A stretch of 64,000 nt of DNA from Lacicoccus halitifaciens (GCF_040544485.1 NZ_JBDZDV010000007.1:1-64000), one strand, 5' to 3'. Positions 24,125 to 33,505 are shown, numbered from the stretch's first letter. Numbers and translations are program-made. Notes: generated by a model from the sequence alone, not told the origin.

Positions 24125-25018
24125 TTATATGAAGTAGTTGCCGAGCACGCTGTTCACATCATGCACGACGACGAAGGCATTTTCATCGTACCGCTTGATG
24201 AGCCGCTTCAGCCGCGTCAGCTGGGATTTGTTGATGACGACATACAGTACGTCCTTATCCTTCTGCGTATAAAATCCGCGCCCGTTCATGATTGTGACGC
24301 CGCGCCGGATTTCCGTATTGATCATCTTGCCGAGCACTTCCGGCTTCTCGCTGATGATCGTGATCGCCTTCTTCGGGTTCATACCTTCTATGATGAAATC
24401 CATCACCTTCGTCGCAACGTACAGTGCAATCACCGTGAGGAGCGCCTGCTCGAGCGTCATCACGGTAAGGCCGATGGCCACGACGATCAAATCGAAGAAC
24501 AGCAGTGCATACGAGACGTTGACATCGAAATATTTGTTGGCCATACGGGCAAGGATCGTCGTTCCGGCAGTCGTCGAACCGATGCGGATGATGAGCCCGA
24601 TGCCGAGGCCGATGAAGAGGCCGCCGAACACGGTGTTCACAAGGATCTCACTCGACTGGATCTGCCAGTCTTCCGTGATCCAAAGCATGAGCGAAGTCAT
24701 CGGGATGGTGATGATCGTATAATACATCGCCCGCTTGCCGAGGTACCTGAATCCGACGATCAGTATGAGGAAGTTCAGCACGAAGTTACTGAGTGCCGTC
24801 GGAATCTCATATGCATAGAACAGGATGATCGCAAGGCCGATGAAGCCCCCTTCGCCGAGGTTCCCGGCAATCATGAATGAGTTGACACCTATTGCGAATA
24901 AAAAAGATCCTACGATGATCGTGATGAAATTGATGATCGTCTGCTGCGTGATTTTAGGGTTGAAAGAAATCTTCTTCTTTTCAAAATTCGTCTCTTTAAG
25001 CTTTTTCCTGATCTTCAT
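24125..25018 (-). CDS. YitT family membrane protein (DUF2179)
   Basis: The 297-residue protein has five hydrophobic segments in its first two thirds (including FLFAIGVNSFMIAGNLGEGG, typical of the family) and a C-terminal cytoplasmic DUF2179 domain with RGVTIMNGRGFYTQKDKDVL. YitT proteins are widespread in Firmicutes as putative transporters of unknown substrate. A double GGAGGAGG precedes the ATG. It is a single gene. Confidence 0.9.
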   Translation of the reverse strand: MKIRKKLKETNFEKKKISFNPKITQQTIINFITIIVGSFLFAIGVNSFMIAGNLGEGGFIGLAIILFYAYEIPTALSNFVLNFLILIVGFRYLGKRAMYYTIITIPMTSLMLWITEDWQIQSSEILVNTVFGGLFIGLGIGLIIRIGSTTAGTTILARMANKYFDVNVSYALLFFDLIVVAIGLTVMTLEQALLTVIALYVATKVMDFIIEGMNPKKAITIISEKPEVLGKMINTEIRRGVTIMNGRGFYTQKDKDVLYVVINKSQLTRLKRLIKRYDENAFVVVHDVNSVLGNYFI

Positions 25019-25111
25019 CGGGCCGCCTCCTCCGTAATAATTATCACCGCTATAGCATATAGCTTTTAGTATAATATTTCAATATTTGGAGGAGAAGTTT
25101 AAGTATTCCCA

Positions 25112-25993
25112 CTACTTCGGATGCTTCATCAGTAAGACTGCACCCCGCGCCACCGAAATGTCCATATCCCTGTAATCATAGCGGTCACCGTCTATGTTCA
25201 TGTGCGAGAGGCCGGCCGCACTGATTTCAGCCTTTTCGGCCGTGAGGTAGGTGACCTTTTCATGATCTGTAAGGTTGCCCTTGACTGCGAGAAAGATGAG
25301 ATGGACGGCTTCAAATACATTCACCGGTTCGATGTTGATGATATGGAGCAGGCCGTCATCCGCCCCCGCTTCTTTGATGAGCCGGCCGAGGCTCCCGACC
25401 GACCGCAATTTTGAGACGATCGTAAGCACGGAGGCGGAGTGCACTTCCGCATCAGGGGTCTTTATTGTCACGCTGTATTTTTTTAAGCGGAGGAGCATTT
25501 TGATGCCGGCGAAGAGGTATGCGAGGCGCCCGGTCTTATGTTTGATGCGTGCATCCACTTCGGCAAAAGCCGTCATGAATGCCCCGAGCGCAACCAGGTA
25601 GCTTGCATGCCTGTCATTCAATCTGATGATGTCGATCGGGACCGGGACGGCGGTCCCGAGCTGCCGGATCGCTTTTTTCGCATCGAGCGGGATGCCGTGG
25701 ACGCGGGCGAGGTCGTTCACCGTGCCGGTCGGGATGACGGCGATGGGAATCTCAAAACCTTCCTTCAGCACCGTGTTCATCACCTCACTGATCGTGCCGT
25801 CGCCTCCGACGGTCACGATGAGATCTTTATCTGCAGCATACTCCGAAACAATCCCCTCCGCCCCGCTTTCCGGTGTCGTCTTAACCATCACTTCGTAGCC
25901 GGCAGCATTCAACTGTTGGATCAGTGCTGCTTCGATCCCGTGTTTTTTGGACTGCCCGGATTTCTTATTATGTACAAGCAGTGCCTTCTTCAT
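25112..25993 (-). CDS. Diacylglycerol/lipid kinase family protein
   Basis: The 293-residue protein has the kinase hallmarks VTVGGDGTISEVMN (about residues 57-70) and IAVIPTGTVNDLARVHGIP, with an N-terminal HNKKSGQSKKHG phosphate-binding loop. It belongs to the DagK/BmrU/YegS group that phosphorylates diacylglycerol or related lipids for envelope recycling. AAGGCGGG lies upstream of the ATG at 25993; a methionine 23 codons earlier is less likely. It is followed by the pyruvate-kinase-like gene on the opposite side of a terminator. Confidence 0.88.
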   Translation of the reverse strand: MKKALLVHNKKSGQSKKHGIEAALIQQLNAAGYEVMVKTTPESGAEGIVSEYAADKDLIVTVGGDGTISEVMNTVLKEGFEIPIAVIPTGTVNDLARVHGIPLDAKKAIRQLGTAVPVPIDIIRLNDRHASYLVALGAFMTAFAEVDARIKHKTGRLAYLFAGIKMLLRLKKYSVTIKTPDAEVHSASVLTIVSKLRSVGSLGRLIKEAGADDGLLHIINIEPVNVFEAVHLIFLAVKGNLTDHEKVTYLTAEKAEISAAGLSHMNIDGDRYDYRDMDISVARGAVLLMKHPK

Positions 25994-26090
25994 GTCATCC
26001 CGCCTTTCCGTCTGTATTACACAAAAGTTTACCAGAATTTGATCTTGGAAGGCGGCTTTCATCCAAATAAAACAGCAACCAAATCAAAAA

Positions 26091-26112
26091 ACACAACCCC
26101 GGAGGGTTGTGT
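26091..26112 (-). terminator. Terminator of the pyruvate-kinase-like gene
   Basis: ACACAACCCC / GGAGGGTTGTGT followed by six T on the minus strand; it overlaps the stop codon. Confidence 0.8.
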
Positions 26113-27608
26113 CAGAACTGCTGCTCCGCGATGTTCAACGCACGGAGCATCGATGTCTTCTTATGATGGTGGTCTTCGAACTTCCTTAAGATGTCATCGA
26201 CTGCCCGGACGCCGTGCACGATATAGTCACCCTTGTTCAGCATGATGCATTCAGCCCTTGAGCCGGCGACGACATCGGAGATCTCCGAGCGGGTCGGTAT
26301 GCCGCTCTTGACAAGCGATTCCAGCACCTGTGTCGCCCAGATCACCGGTGTATGCCCGGCTTCACAGATCCACAGGAGCTCTTCCTGTATCTCGCTCAGC
26401 CGCTCATAGCCGATTTCGACCGCGAGGTCGCCGCGTGCGACCATCACGCCGAATGGTCTTTTTGCGCTGGCGCTCACGATGATCTCAGGCATGTTGTCGA
26501 TCGCCTCGACCGTCTCTATCTTGGCGACGATGGGCAGGTCCGCCCGTTCTCCCTCGAGCACCTCTTCAAGCGCCGCTTCGATCGTCTGCATGTCATACGC
26601 CGATTTGATGAATGAGAATGCGATGACATCCGCATGCTTTGAGACGAACTCCAGGTCCTTATAGTCTTTTTCAGTGAGCACCGAAAGGTCGAGCTCGTGG
26701 TCAGGGAAGTTGATGCCCTTTTCGGTTTTGACCCTCACCCCGTTCTCCTTGACCACCTTCGTCGTTTCACATATCAGCCCCTCATCCCTGATCTCCACGA
26801 CTTCGGCTTCGATATGACCGTCATCCAGCTTGATGAGCTGGCCTTTATCCACTTTCTTCAGCACTTCGGGCACCGTCGTATTGATCGCGATCTCGACACC
26901 GGCCGACAGTGTCATCGCTTCCTGGTTCGATAATAAAAACTTCTCACCGACATAGAGTTTCGGGTTCCTCTTGGAGGTCAGCAGCGTCTTTACGCGGATC
27001 TTCGGTCCGCCGATGTCCATCAGCACCCTGCATTTCCGGCCGCTCTCCTTCGAAGCTTCCCTGATATTCTCTACCATCCTGCCCCAGATGTGTTCATCGT
27101 CATGTGCGCAGTTGATGCGTGCCATATCCATTCCCGCATCGATCAGGCCGCGGACGAGCTTTTTATCTTCGGCGGCTTCGGTCGGCATCGTCACAAGCAC
27201 ATGCGTGTTCCGGTCATCCACCGCATCGCCGAAAATTTCTGCGGTGTGGTTGTTCAATAAGTTGTAACGTTCTTCAAACGTCTGCATCGAGTGGTAGTCG
27301 ATATCCGGATCTTCAAGTTCCGTATCGGTGATGAGGCTCATCGTCTTGCAGACGGCATTCAGCGTGCCCATCACATCGGCCTCCAGCCTCCCGAGGGAGG
27401 ATACACCCCAGGGAATCAGCTCCTCCTGCAGATGACGCATATCTTTCTGCCTGAACGCCATATAATACGCGAGGTTCCGGGCACTCACCCGGTAGGATTC
27501 CCGGATATCATATTCCTCCCAGGAACGGTAGAGTTTCTCACCATCCGTCAAGACCCGCTCCCTCACTTTGAGCATCTCTTCCATTACATCGACAGCTTTT
27601 TTACGCAT
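26112..27608 (-). CDS. Non-canonical pyruvate kinase family protein with N-terminal extension
   Basis: The 498-residue protein has a PK barrel from about residue 135, with GPKIR (201-205), the lid domain, VAKIETVEAIDNM and MVARGDLAVEIG. It differs from glycolytic PykF/PykA in two ways. There are ~130 extra N-terminal residues with a conserved-looking segment (AYYMAFRQKDMRHLQEEL, then GVSSLGRLEADV), and the usual C-terminal allosteric domain is absent, as the chain ends soon after the barrel. The residue equivalent to Glu117 of muscle enzyme is Lys203, a change linked to K+-independent enzymes, and the K+ ligand Ser/Thr positions are Ala168 and Ile199. I start at 27608, 6 bp after GGGAGG. Related long forms exist in plants and bacteria. 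Confidence 0.8.
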   Translation of the reverse strand: MRKKAVDVMEEMLKVRERVLTDGEKLYRSWEEYDIRESYRVSARNLAYYMAFRQKDMRHLQEELIPWGVSSLGRLEADVMGTLNAVCKTMSLITDTELEDPDIDYHSMQTFEERYNLLNNHTAEIFGDAVDDRNTHVLVTMPTEAAEDKKLVRGLIDAGMDMARINCAHDDEHIWGRMVENIREASKESGRKCRVLMDIGGPKIRVKTLLTSKRNPKLYVGEKFLLSNQEAMTLSAGVEIAINTTVPEVLKKVDKGQLIKLDDGHIEAEVVEIRDEGLICETTKVVKENGVRVKTEKGINFPDHELDLSVLTEKDYKDLEFVSKHADVIAFSFIKSAYDMQTIEAALEEVLEGERADLPIVAKIETVEAIDNMPEIIVSASAKRPFGVMVARGDLAVEIGYERLSEIQEELLWICEAGHTPVIWATQVLESLVKSGIPTRSEISDVVAGSRAECIMLNKGDYIVHGVRAVDDILRKFEDHHHKKTSMLRALNIAEQQF

Positions 27609-27650
27609 AACCATCCTCCCTTGCATTAAAGTAAAAATCCGGCTATCCAT

Positions 27651-28058
27651 CTAATACCCGCTTTTATGCATATAATATATCAATTCGAAATAACCGATGT
27701 GGAAAATGGCCCATAGTATGAAGCCGATGCTGTTATCTGAAATTGATATGGCCCCGATCCACTGCAGGATGAAATACAGTGCCACGGTGATGAGGAGCAT
27801 CATGATGACCACCGGCAAATACCACCACCGCTTATGGACATGGACGGTCTTCAATATGAGCGCAATGATGATGGAGGTGATGAGGTGCAGCAGTATTTCC
27901 GTCATCAGGCTCAAGGAACCGGCATATATGAAGTCGATGTCGAGCAGCAGATCCATCAGCCTGATGCCCGTCAGCATTTGAATATAGGCAAAAAACAACA
28001 GCAGCGCCAGTCCCGTGACTGTGCCGATAATGACACTTGAAATTAGAATTCTGATCAT
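27651..28058 (-). CDS. Hypothetical integral membrane protein (4 helices)
   Basis: I do not recognise this 135-residue protein. It has four hydrophobic segments (about residues 5-28, 43-67, 80-100, 108-128) with short loops and no clear functional motif; a histidine and tryptophan pair (HKRWW) lies between helices 2 and 3. The upstream signal is weak (GGGACG), so translation may be poor. It lies 42 bp upstream of the pyruvate-kinase-like gene and may share its promoter. Confidence 0.55.
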   Translation of the reverse strand: MIRILISSVIIGTVTGLALLLFFAYIQMLTGIRLMDLLLDIDFIYAGSLSLMTEILLHLITSIIIALILKTVHVHKRWWYLPVVIMMLLITVALYFILQWIGAISISDNSIGFILWAIFHIGYFELIYYMHKSGY

Positions 28059-28175
28059 TTTTACGTCCCGATTCTTTACAGATTATATAGGAAATTTCCA
28101 AACTGACAATGCGTCAAGTTTATTAGTAGTATACCATATATGCATGCAGTAAAATAACTTACAGGCGGTGAGAAC

Positions 28176-28571
28176 ATGAAGTCATTTTTACCTTTTCTGA
28201 CATTCAACGGCAATGCGATGGAAGCACTGACTTTCTACAAGGATACCTTCCATGATATGGAGGTTGAATTCCTGCAGGAATTCGGGAAGGAGACACCCGG
28301 ACTCGAAGGGAAGATCATGCAGGCGGTGGTTTCAATCGGCCGGCAGCGGCTGATGATCGGTGACAGCCGGACTCCAGAGGAGTTCAGCTTCACACCGAGC
28401 ATGTCATTCTATATCGAATGCGGGAGTATGGAAGAAGCGGAGATGTATTACAGAAAGCTTAAAAAGGATGGCGCGATACTGATGCCTATGGATGAGTACG
28501 GTCCCGGCAGATATTTCGCCTTCGTCCAGGACCGCTTCGGCCTGTCATGGCAGCTCAATTTCATAAAATAA
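28176..28571 (+). CDS. VOC family protein (PhnB/glyoxalase-like)
   Basis: The 131-residue protein has the single-domain VOC pattern: LPFLTFNGNAMEALTFYKDTF at the N-terminus, MSFYIECGSMEEAEMYYRKL in the middle and the final DRFGLSWQLNF. Such PhnB-like proteins bind a metal with His/Glu, but the metal ligands are not all evident here, and the substrate is unknown. It is not linked to the phn genes at 52-62 kb despite the name of the family. A bidirectional terminator follows. Confidence 0.85.
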   Translation: MKSFLPFLTFNGNAMEALTFYKDTFHDMEVEFLQEFGKETPGLEGKIMQAVVSIGRQRLMIGDSRTPEEFSFTPSMSFYIECGSMEEAEMYYRKLKKDGAILMPMDEYGPGRYFAFVQDRFGLSWQLNFIK

Positions 28572-28575
28572 AAAA

Positions 28576-28605
28576 AACCGTCCCTCTTCTTTTCAGGGAC
28601 GGTTC
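28576..28605. terminator. Bidirectional terminator
   Basis: AACCGTCCCT / AGGGACGGTT with A/T flanks separates the VOC gene from the convergent small gene. Confidence 0.75.
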
Positions 28606-28610
28606 TCTTA

Positions 28611-28751
28611 TTACAGGCTGATGATGCTGACGAGCCGGCTCGCGAACGATTTTTTCGGCGCTTTCTTTTTATCCAGCTTTGCATTGTTCATCGCAATGTT
28701 CTTATACTCCTGAACTTTCAGGTCTGCTGAGTAACGGTCTGTTGCAAACAT
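28611..28751 (-). CDS. Small basic protein, 46 residues
   Basis: I do not recognise this 46-residue protein. A frame from ATG (28751) to TAA (28611) with AGGAG 10 bp upstream encodes a lysine-rich chain (NNAKLDKKKAPKKS) that ends in a hydrophobic stretch (SRLVSIISL). The terminator lies 6 bp after the stop. The product could associate with membrane or nucleic acid; this is a guess. Confidence 0.5.
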   Translation of the reverse strand: MFATDRYSADLKVQEYKNIAMNNAKLDKKKAPKKSFASRLVSIISL

Positions 28752-29054
28752 TAAATCCACACTCCTAATTTGAAATTTATTTTATACACAGAGGTCTTCC
28801 ACGACTTATCTTCAATTACTATGATAACAGTAGTATCAACGTTTCTCAAATTATATGTGATTAAATTCATAAAGTAAATCTATTTAAAATAATTTGAAAG
28901 TTTAATAATTATTTATTTATTTCGTCATTTTATTTCATCCGGAAACCGGCATTATGCATAAACTCATTGAATCTGCATGCATATGCAGGATGTTTCCGTT
29001 TTCATGTATAACTTTCTTTTTTCAATCTTTTTACACTTTTCGAATACGTGAAAA
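28752..29054. other. AT-rich intergenic stretch with nothing supportable
   Basis: This 300-bp gap is much more AT-rich than its surroundings and holds only the ribosome binding site and probable promoter of the small gene at 28611. I see no repeat, tRNA or credible gene. Confidence 0.5.
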
Positions 29055-29057
29055 TGA

Positions 29058-29083
29058 CAAAAAAAAGAAGCATGTTCTGCTTC
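29058..29083 (-). terminator. Methyltransferase gene terminator
   Basis: GAAGCA / TGCTTC hairpin followed by eight T on the minus strand. Confidence 0.6.
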
Positions 29084-29097
29084 CCGGTCTGCAATAT

Positions 29098-29886
29098 TCA
29101 ACTTCTGTTCTTAAGGATGGCGACATTCATCTCATGTCCGATCCTATATACATCATCTTCATATTTATCTTTCAGATGATCGCTGATCTTCTTCAAAGTC
29201 TTCCTCCGGTGCTTCGGCTTAAATGGAACAAGGCTGGAAATCGGGCTGAGATGGTCGATCCACCCTTCGTGAGTGAACTCCACCTTATAACTCCGTTTAT
29301 ATAAATCTTGTATGTCGAATTGGTACTCCTGCCATTCTTCTATCCATTCAAGCGGAAACCCGGTGATCAGTCCGTCATTTTCCCGTTTATGTATTTTTGA
29401 TTTGACCTTATATTTCTTGGCACATTTCCTGATCACCTTCACCGACTCCTTCACCGTTTCCGATGAATCGGCAAAACCAAAATCCACGATGATCAAATAA
29501 CCATCAGGCTTTAAGATCCTCTGCACTTCTTCAAGCACTTCCCGCCTGTCGAACCAGTCCCATGATCTGAGCGAGATGGCGATATCGAAGGTCTTCGCCG
29601 GAAGGCCTGAATTTTCGGCAGATGACAGATTGAAGTTGACTTTGTTGTTGTCTTTGAACATCTGCTCAGCATGGCTGTAAAATTCCACTGAAGGTTCAAC
29701 GGCATCCACGATGCCGCCCCTCGCGCTCAGCTGCGCACTTAAAAAACCCGGGCCCGCACCAAAATCTGCGATTTTGGCATCCCTGAACTCAATCCCCCTG
29801 GTTTCCAGGCCCGGCAGAAGCATCTCGGGGAGGTCATTGAGGTATTTTATATATTCATCTGCAACGGCATCATACATCGTCTTCAT
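29098..29886 (-). CDS. Class I SAM-dependent methyltransferase
   Basis: The 262-residue protein has the SAM motif IADFGAGPGFLSAQL (about residues 41-55), the acidic VEPSVEFY and the later DIAISLRSWDWF and ILKPDGYLIIVDFG. These fit a UbiE/YcgJ-like small-molecule methyltransferase; the acceptor is unknown. The ATG at 29886 lies 6 bp after GAGGTG, which I prefer to the GTG three codons upstream. It is convergent with no gene and ends at 29083. Confidence 0.85.
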   Translation of the reverse strand: MKTMYDAVADEYIKYLNDLPEMLLPGLETRGIEFRDAKIADFGAGPGFLSAQLSARGGIVDAVEPSVEFYSHAEQMFKDNNKVNFNLSSAENSGLPAKTFDIAISLRSWDWFDRREVLEEVQRILKPDGYLIIVDFGFADSSETVKESVKVIRKCAKKYKVKSKIHKRENDGLITGFPLEWIEEWQEYQFDIQDLYKRSYKVEFTHEGWIDHLSPISSLVPFKPKHRRKTLKKISDHLKDKYEDDVYRIGHEMNVAILKNRS

Positions 29887-29970
29887 CTCTCTCACCTCTT
29901 ACATTTATAATAGCATCATTAAGATTGTTATAAAAATGTAAAAGTCATATGGATACCGTAAATTTTCATT

Positions 29971-30435
29971 TTAATACTGGTTCTCAAGGAGGCGTTTCAT
30001 TTCCTGGATTTTCCCGGCGTGGAGACTTTCGTGCAGCATGGCGAATCCAGCACGCTCATAGCTCATCGTCATGCCTAGGAAAGGCTCATCCATTTTCTCC
30101 TCCAGCTGTGCCTCGGTGACACTCTCATACTCACCCGGCTGGCGCTCAAGGACTTCCTTGATCTCCTCGATGGACGGTGTCCCTTCATCGAAATCATCAG
30201 GGCTTGTGCCGGTGCCGAAATACTTGTTGAATGCATCCGCCGTCGTGCTGTCCTTACCGAGAAGCCTGACGAGTTCAGTCTCAAAATTTGCGGCCACATG
30301 CCCGTACTGCCAGTACAGATTGTTATTGAATCCGGCCGGCACGATGTCCATAAGACTTTCATCCGTATCCTCCAGATGGTAATTCACCCATCCCCTGACC
30401 GTATTCAACTGGAATGTAAGTAACTCTTTTTGCAT
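29971..30435 (-). CDS. DinB-family (YfiT-like) protein
   Basis: The 154-residue protein has a four-helix bundle pattern with a probable metal triad: His in WQYGHVAANFE (about residue 46) and two in MLHESLHAGKIQEM (about residues 134 and 138). This DinB/YfiT-type set binds a divalent metal and may use a thiol cofactor such as bacillithiol. AGAGGG lies upstream of the ATG. It is a single gene divergent from a small membrane-protein gene. Confidence 0.85.
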   Translation of the reverse strand: MQKELLTFQLNTVRGWVNYHLEDTDESLMDIVPAGFNNNLYWQYGHVAANFETELVRLLGKDSTTADAFNKYFGTGTSPDDFDEGTPSIEEIKEVLERQPGEYESVTEAQLEEKMDEPFLGMTMSYERAGFAMLHESLHAGKIQEMKRLLENQY

Positions 30436-30518
30436 AATGATCCCTCTTTCTTTAAAATTGATAATGGTATTTCCTTATATTATACCTTTTTTATATATTG
30501 ATGCCAGGAGGTTTATAC

Positions 30519-30689
30519 ATGACAAAGACTTTATTGGTGCTCATCCTGATGGCGGTGCTGGTCCTTGTGTTCGAATTCGTGCTTGGATTGTTCCCGCTCA
30601 CTGCAGGCTACAGCATTCCGCTCTCCCTTCTGCTCGGCGTGAGTCTGGGCTTTTTCATATACATTCAGATTGATAACCGGATCGGCTAG
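30519..30689 (+). CDS. Small two-helix membrane protein
   Basis: This 56-residue protein has two hydrophobic segments (about residues 3-24 and 30-50) and almost no soluble part. Function is unknown. AGGAGG lies 7 bp before the ATG at 30519, so that start is preferred over one seven codons upstream. It is followed after 74 bp by the MFS pump gene, which has its own promoter. Confidence 0.6.
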   Translation: MTKTLLVLILMAVLVLVFEFVLGLFPLTAGYSIPLSLLLGVSLGFFIYIQIDNRIG

Positions 30690-30703
30690 ACGGTTTGAAT
30701 CGC

Positions 30704-30731
30704 TTGCTTATTTCGATAATCGGAATATAAT
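30704..30731 (+). promoter_or_regulatory. MFS pump gene promoter
   Basis: TTGCTT (30704-30709) and TATAAT (30726-30731) are separated by 16 bp, followed by the GGGG ribosome site near 30750. Confidence 0.55.
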
Positions 30732-30763
30732 AATATGTATTCTAATTTAGGGGATATGTATTT

Positions 30764-32242
30764 ATGTCAGCACAACACGAGAAAAAGGCGGATTACAGAT
30801 TAATCATCATACTGCTTTCCGGTGCATTTGTTTCTTTTTTATCCAATACATTTTTAAACGTCGCACTGCCTTCGATCAAAGATGAGTTTGACGTTTCCAC
30901 TTCCACGGTCCAATGGGTCACCACCGCCTATATGCTCGTTTCGGGTGTCGTGGTCCCGACGACCGCTTTCCTGATGCAGAAATTCAGCGCCCGGAAATTA
31001 TTTTTGACGGCACTGCTCCTGTTCCTTGCAGGCACCATCATCGCCGGGTTTTCCCCGACGTTCGGCGTCCTGATCCTCGGCCGGATGATACAGGCTTCGG
31101 GGTCCGCGATACTGATGCCGCTCCTGATGAACGTGATGATCACGAGCTTCCCGCCTGAAAAGCGCGGTACGGCCATGGGCGTATTCAGCCTTGTCATGTT
31201 CTTTGCGCCGGCGATCGGACCGACATTATCCGGTTTCGTCGTCCAGACGCTTTCGTGGCACTGGCTCTTCTACATGATGATTCCGGTGCTGCTCATCGTT
31301 CTTGCGGTCGGATATTTCCAGCTGCCTGAAATCAGCAATAAATACAACGCCAAAATCGATATTCCATCGGTCATCCTGTCGACCATTGGATTCGGCGGCA
31401 TACTGTACGGATTCAGTGCAGCCGGGAACAGCGGCTGGCTGTCACTCGACGTCATGCTGACGCTTCTGATCGGCATCATCACGACTTACTTTTATGTCAT
31501 GAGGCAGGTCAGGATGGATGACCCGATGCTCGACTTCAGGGTCTATACTTTCCCGATGTACCGCCTCTCCGCGATCATCATCGGCGTAAACAACATGGCG
31601 CTGTTTTCCGGCATGATTCTGATGCCGATCTTCCTGCAGGACATCCAGGGCGTCTCCCCGCTCGAGACCGGGCTTTTATTACTCCCGGGCGCTCTGATCA
31701 TGGGGCTGCTGAGTCCACTGTCGGGTAAGCTGTTCGATATGTTCGGGCCGAGAGTCCTCGCAGTCATCGGACTCGCGCTTGCAGCCTCGACGACGTTCTT
31801 CTTCAGCCAGCTTGAAATCAGCACCGGATTCGGATACCTGCTCACGATTTATGCGATACGCGCATTCGGGCTGACGCTCGTGATGACTCCCGTGATGACG
31901 AACGGGATGAACGACCTGACTCCTGAACTGACGCCGCACGGTTCATCGCTCAACAGCATGCTCCAGCAGGTCAGCGGCGCCGTCGGCACGGCCCTGCTCA
32001 TTTCGATCATGCAGAGCTGGAGCAACTTCAGGATTGCAGGCATCCCTGATCCATCACCCGAGCAGGTGAACCAGGCGATGCTTGACGGGATCAACCTGTC
32101 ATTCTTCATCGCATCGATCCTGCTCTTCATATCGATGATACTGTCCTTCTTCCTGAAACGCGTCACTGCACGCTCCAACATATCACAGGGCGGCGCGAGG
32201 GTGAGGATGGTCGATAAGGACGAACTGCCTGAGGATAAATAA
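30764..32242 (+). CDS. MFS transporter, DHA2 (14-helix) multidrug family
   Basis: The 492-residue protein has about 14 hydrophobic helices and the DHA2 motifs: WVTTAYMLVSGVVVPTTAFL (residues ~51-70), LGRMIQASGSAILMPL and the motif C region FFAPAIGPTLSGFVV. It should expel drugs or other amphiphiles in exchange for protons, similar to LmrB/SdrM. It has its own promoter and no regulator gene nearby. Confidence 0.9.
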   Translation: MSAQHEKKADYRLIIILLSGAFVSFLSNTFLNVALPSIKDEFDVSTSTVQWVTTAYMLVSGVVVPTTAFLMQKFSARKLFLTALLLFLAGTIIAGFSPTFGVLILGRMIQASGSAILMPLLMNVMITSFPPEKRGTAMGVFSLVMFFAPAIGPTLSGFVVQTLSWHWLFYMMIPVLLIVLAVGYFQLPEISNKYNAKIDIPSVILSTIGFGGILYGFSAAGNSGWLSLDVMLTLLIGIITTYFYVMRQVRMDDPMLDFRVYTFPMYRLSAIIIGVNNMALFSGMILMPIFLQDIQGVSPLETGLLLLPGALIMGLLSPLSGKLFDMFGPRVLAVIGLALAASTTFFFSQLEISTGFGYLLTIYAIRAFGLTLVMTPVMTNGMNDLTPELTPHGSSLNSMLQQVSGAVGTALLISIMQSWSNFRIAGIPDPSPEQVNQAMLDGINLSFFIASILLFISMILSFFLKRVTARSNISQGGARVRMVDKDELPEDK

Positions 32243-32243
32243 A

Positions 32244-32279
32244 AATGAGGTTCCGGAATCCGGAACCTCATTTTTTTAT
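32244..32279. terminator. Bidirectional terminator
   Basis: AAAATGAGGTTCCGG / CCGGAACCTCATTTT lies between the MFS gene and the convergent pepT. Confidence 0.85.
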
Positions 32280-32281
32280 GT

Positions 32282-33505
32282 TCACTGCTGATGTGCAAGT
32301 TCTGCGATTTTGATGATGACGCGTGCCGCCATCTCCATGTCGTCGGCCGATGCGTATTCGTATTTGCCGTGGAAATTCTCCCCGCCGGTGAAGATGTTCG
32401 GTGTCGGCAGCCCTTTATATGACAGCTGGGAGCCGTCCGTGCCACCCCGGACCGGTGCAATCACCGGCGTGATGTTCAATGACTCCATCGCCCGCTTCGC
32501 GTTGTCGACGATGTACATCTTCGGCTCGATCTTATCCCTCATGTTGTAGTACTGGTCATGCATATCTAGGTGGATGCGGTCTTCGCCGTATTTCTCCTGC
32601 AGGATCTTCACATTCGTCTCCATCAGTATTTTCCTCGCTTCGAAGTTCTCCTTATCGAAGTCCCGGATGATGAACTGTGCCGTCGATTTTTCCACATCAC
32701 CGCCGAGGTTCACAAGATGAATAAAGCCCTCGTACCCTGAAGTGTGCTCCGGTGTGTCGGACTCATCGAACATTGTCGCGAGTTCCGCCGCCATCCTGCC
32801 GGCATTGACCATCTTGCCCTTCGCCGTGCCCGGATGGACGCTGTTGCCGGTGAAGGTGACTTCCGCCGCTGCGGCATTGAAGCTCTCAAACTGGAGCTCC
32901 CCGATCGGTCCGCCATCCACCGTATAGGCGTATTCTGCGCCGAACGCTTCGACGTCGAACTTGTGCGGCCCCTTGCCGATTTCCTCATCCGGCGTGAAGG
33001 CGATGCGGATCTTGCCGTGCCTGATATCCGGATTGTCTTTCAAATACTCCACCGCGGTGATGATTTCGGCGATGCCTGCCTTATTGTCCGCACCGAGGAG
33101 CGTCGTCCCGTCCGTCGTGATGAGCGTGTGGCCGATATACCTTTTGAGTTCGGGATATTCATCCGGCGACAATACGATGTTTTTCTCCTTATTCAAGACG
33201 ATGTCCCCGCCTCCGTATTCGACACGCTGCGGATTGACGCCCGTCCCGGTGAAATCCGTCGCCGTATCGACGTGGGCAAGGAAGCCGATGACCGGCGCAT
33301 TTTCCACATTCGCAGGCAGTGATGCCATCAGGTAACCGTTGTCGTCAAGCGTGATTTCCTCAAGCCCGATTTCCTCAAGCTCACTTTTCAGTGCGTTCAA
33401 TAAATCCCACTGCTTCGAGGTTGAAGGCGTCGTCTCGCTCTTTGCATCGGACTGTGTATCAATTTTTGCGTAGCGCATCAGTCTTTCGATCAGTTTCTCT
33501 TTCAT
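32282..33505 (-). CDS. pepT: Peptidase T (tripeptidase)
   Basis: The 407-residue M20 metallopeptidase removes N-terminal residues from tripeptides. Metal ligand segments are seen in GFLAHVDTATDFTG (~residues 75-88), TLLGADNKAGIAEI, PDEEIGKGPHKF and the C-terminal PVRGGTDGSQLSYKG. ATG at 33505 follows GGAG by 9 bp. It is a single gene, divergent from the luciferase-like gene, and ends at a shared terminator. Confidence 0.95.
   Translation of the reverse strand: MKEKLIERLMRYAKIDTQSDAKSETTPSTSKQWDLLNALKSELEEIGLEEITLDDNGYLMASLPANVENAPVIGFLAHVDTATDFTGTGVNPQRVEYGGGDIVLNKEKNIVLSPDEYPELKRYIGHTLITTDGTTLLGADNKAGIAEIITAVEYLKDNPDIRHGKIRIAFTPDEEIGKGPHKFDVEAFGAEYAYTVDGGPIGELQFESFNAAAAEVTFTGNSVHPGTAKGKMVNAGRMAAELATMFDESDTPEHTSGYEGFIHLVNLGGDVEKSTAQFIIRDFDKENFEARKILMETNVKILQEKYGEDRIHLDMHDQYYNMRDKIEPKMYIVDNAKRAMESLNITPVIAPVRGGTDGSQLSYKGLPTPNIFTGGENFHGKYEYASADDMEMAARVIIKIAELAHQQ

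Noticed and set aside
28176..28571. Link of the PhnB-like gene to phosphonate metabolism
   Set aside because: VOC/PhnB proteins are not needed for C-P lyase and this one is 24 kb from the phn operon.
28954..29304. 116-codon plus-strand frame
   Set aside because: It overlaps the methyltransferase gene antisense and the terminator; composition is not coding-like.
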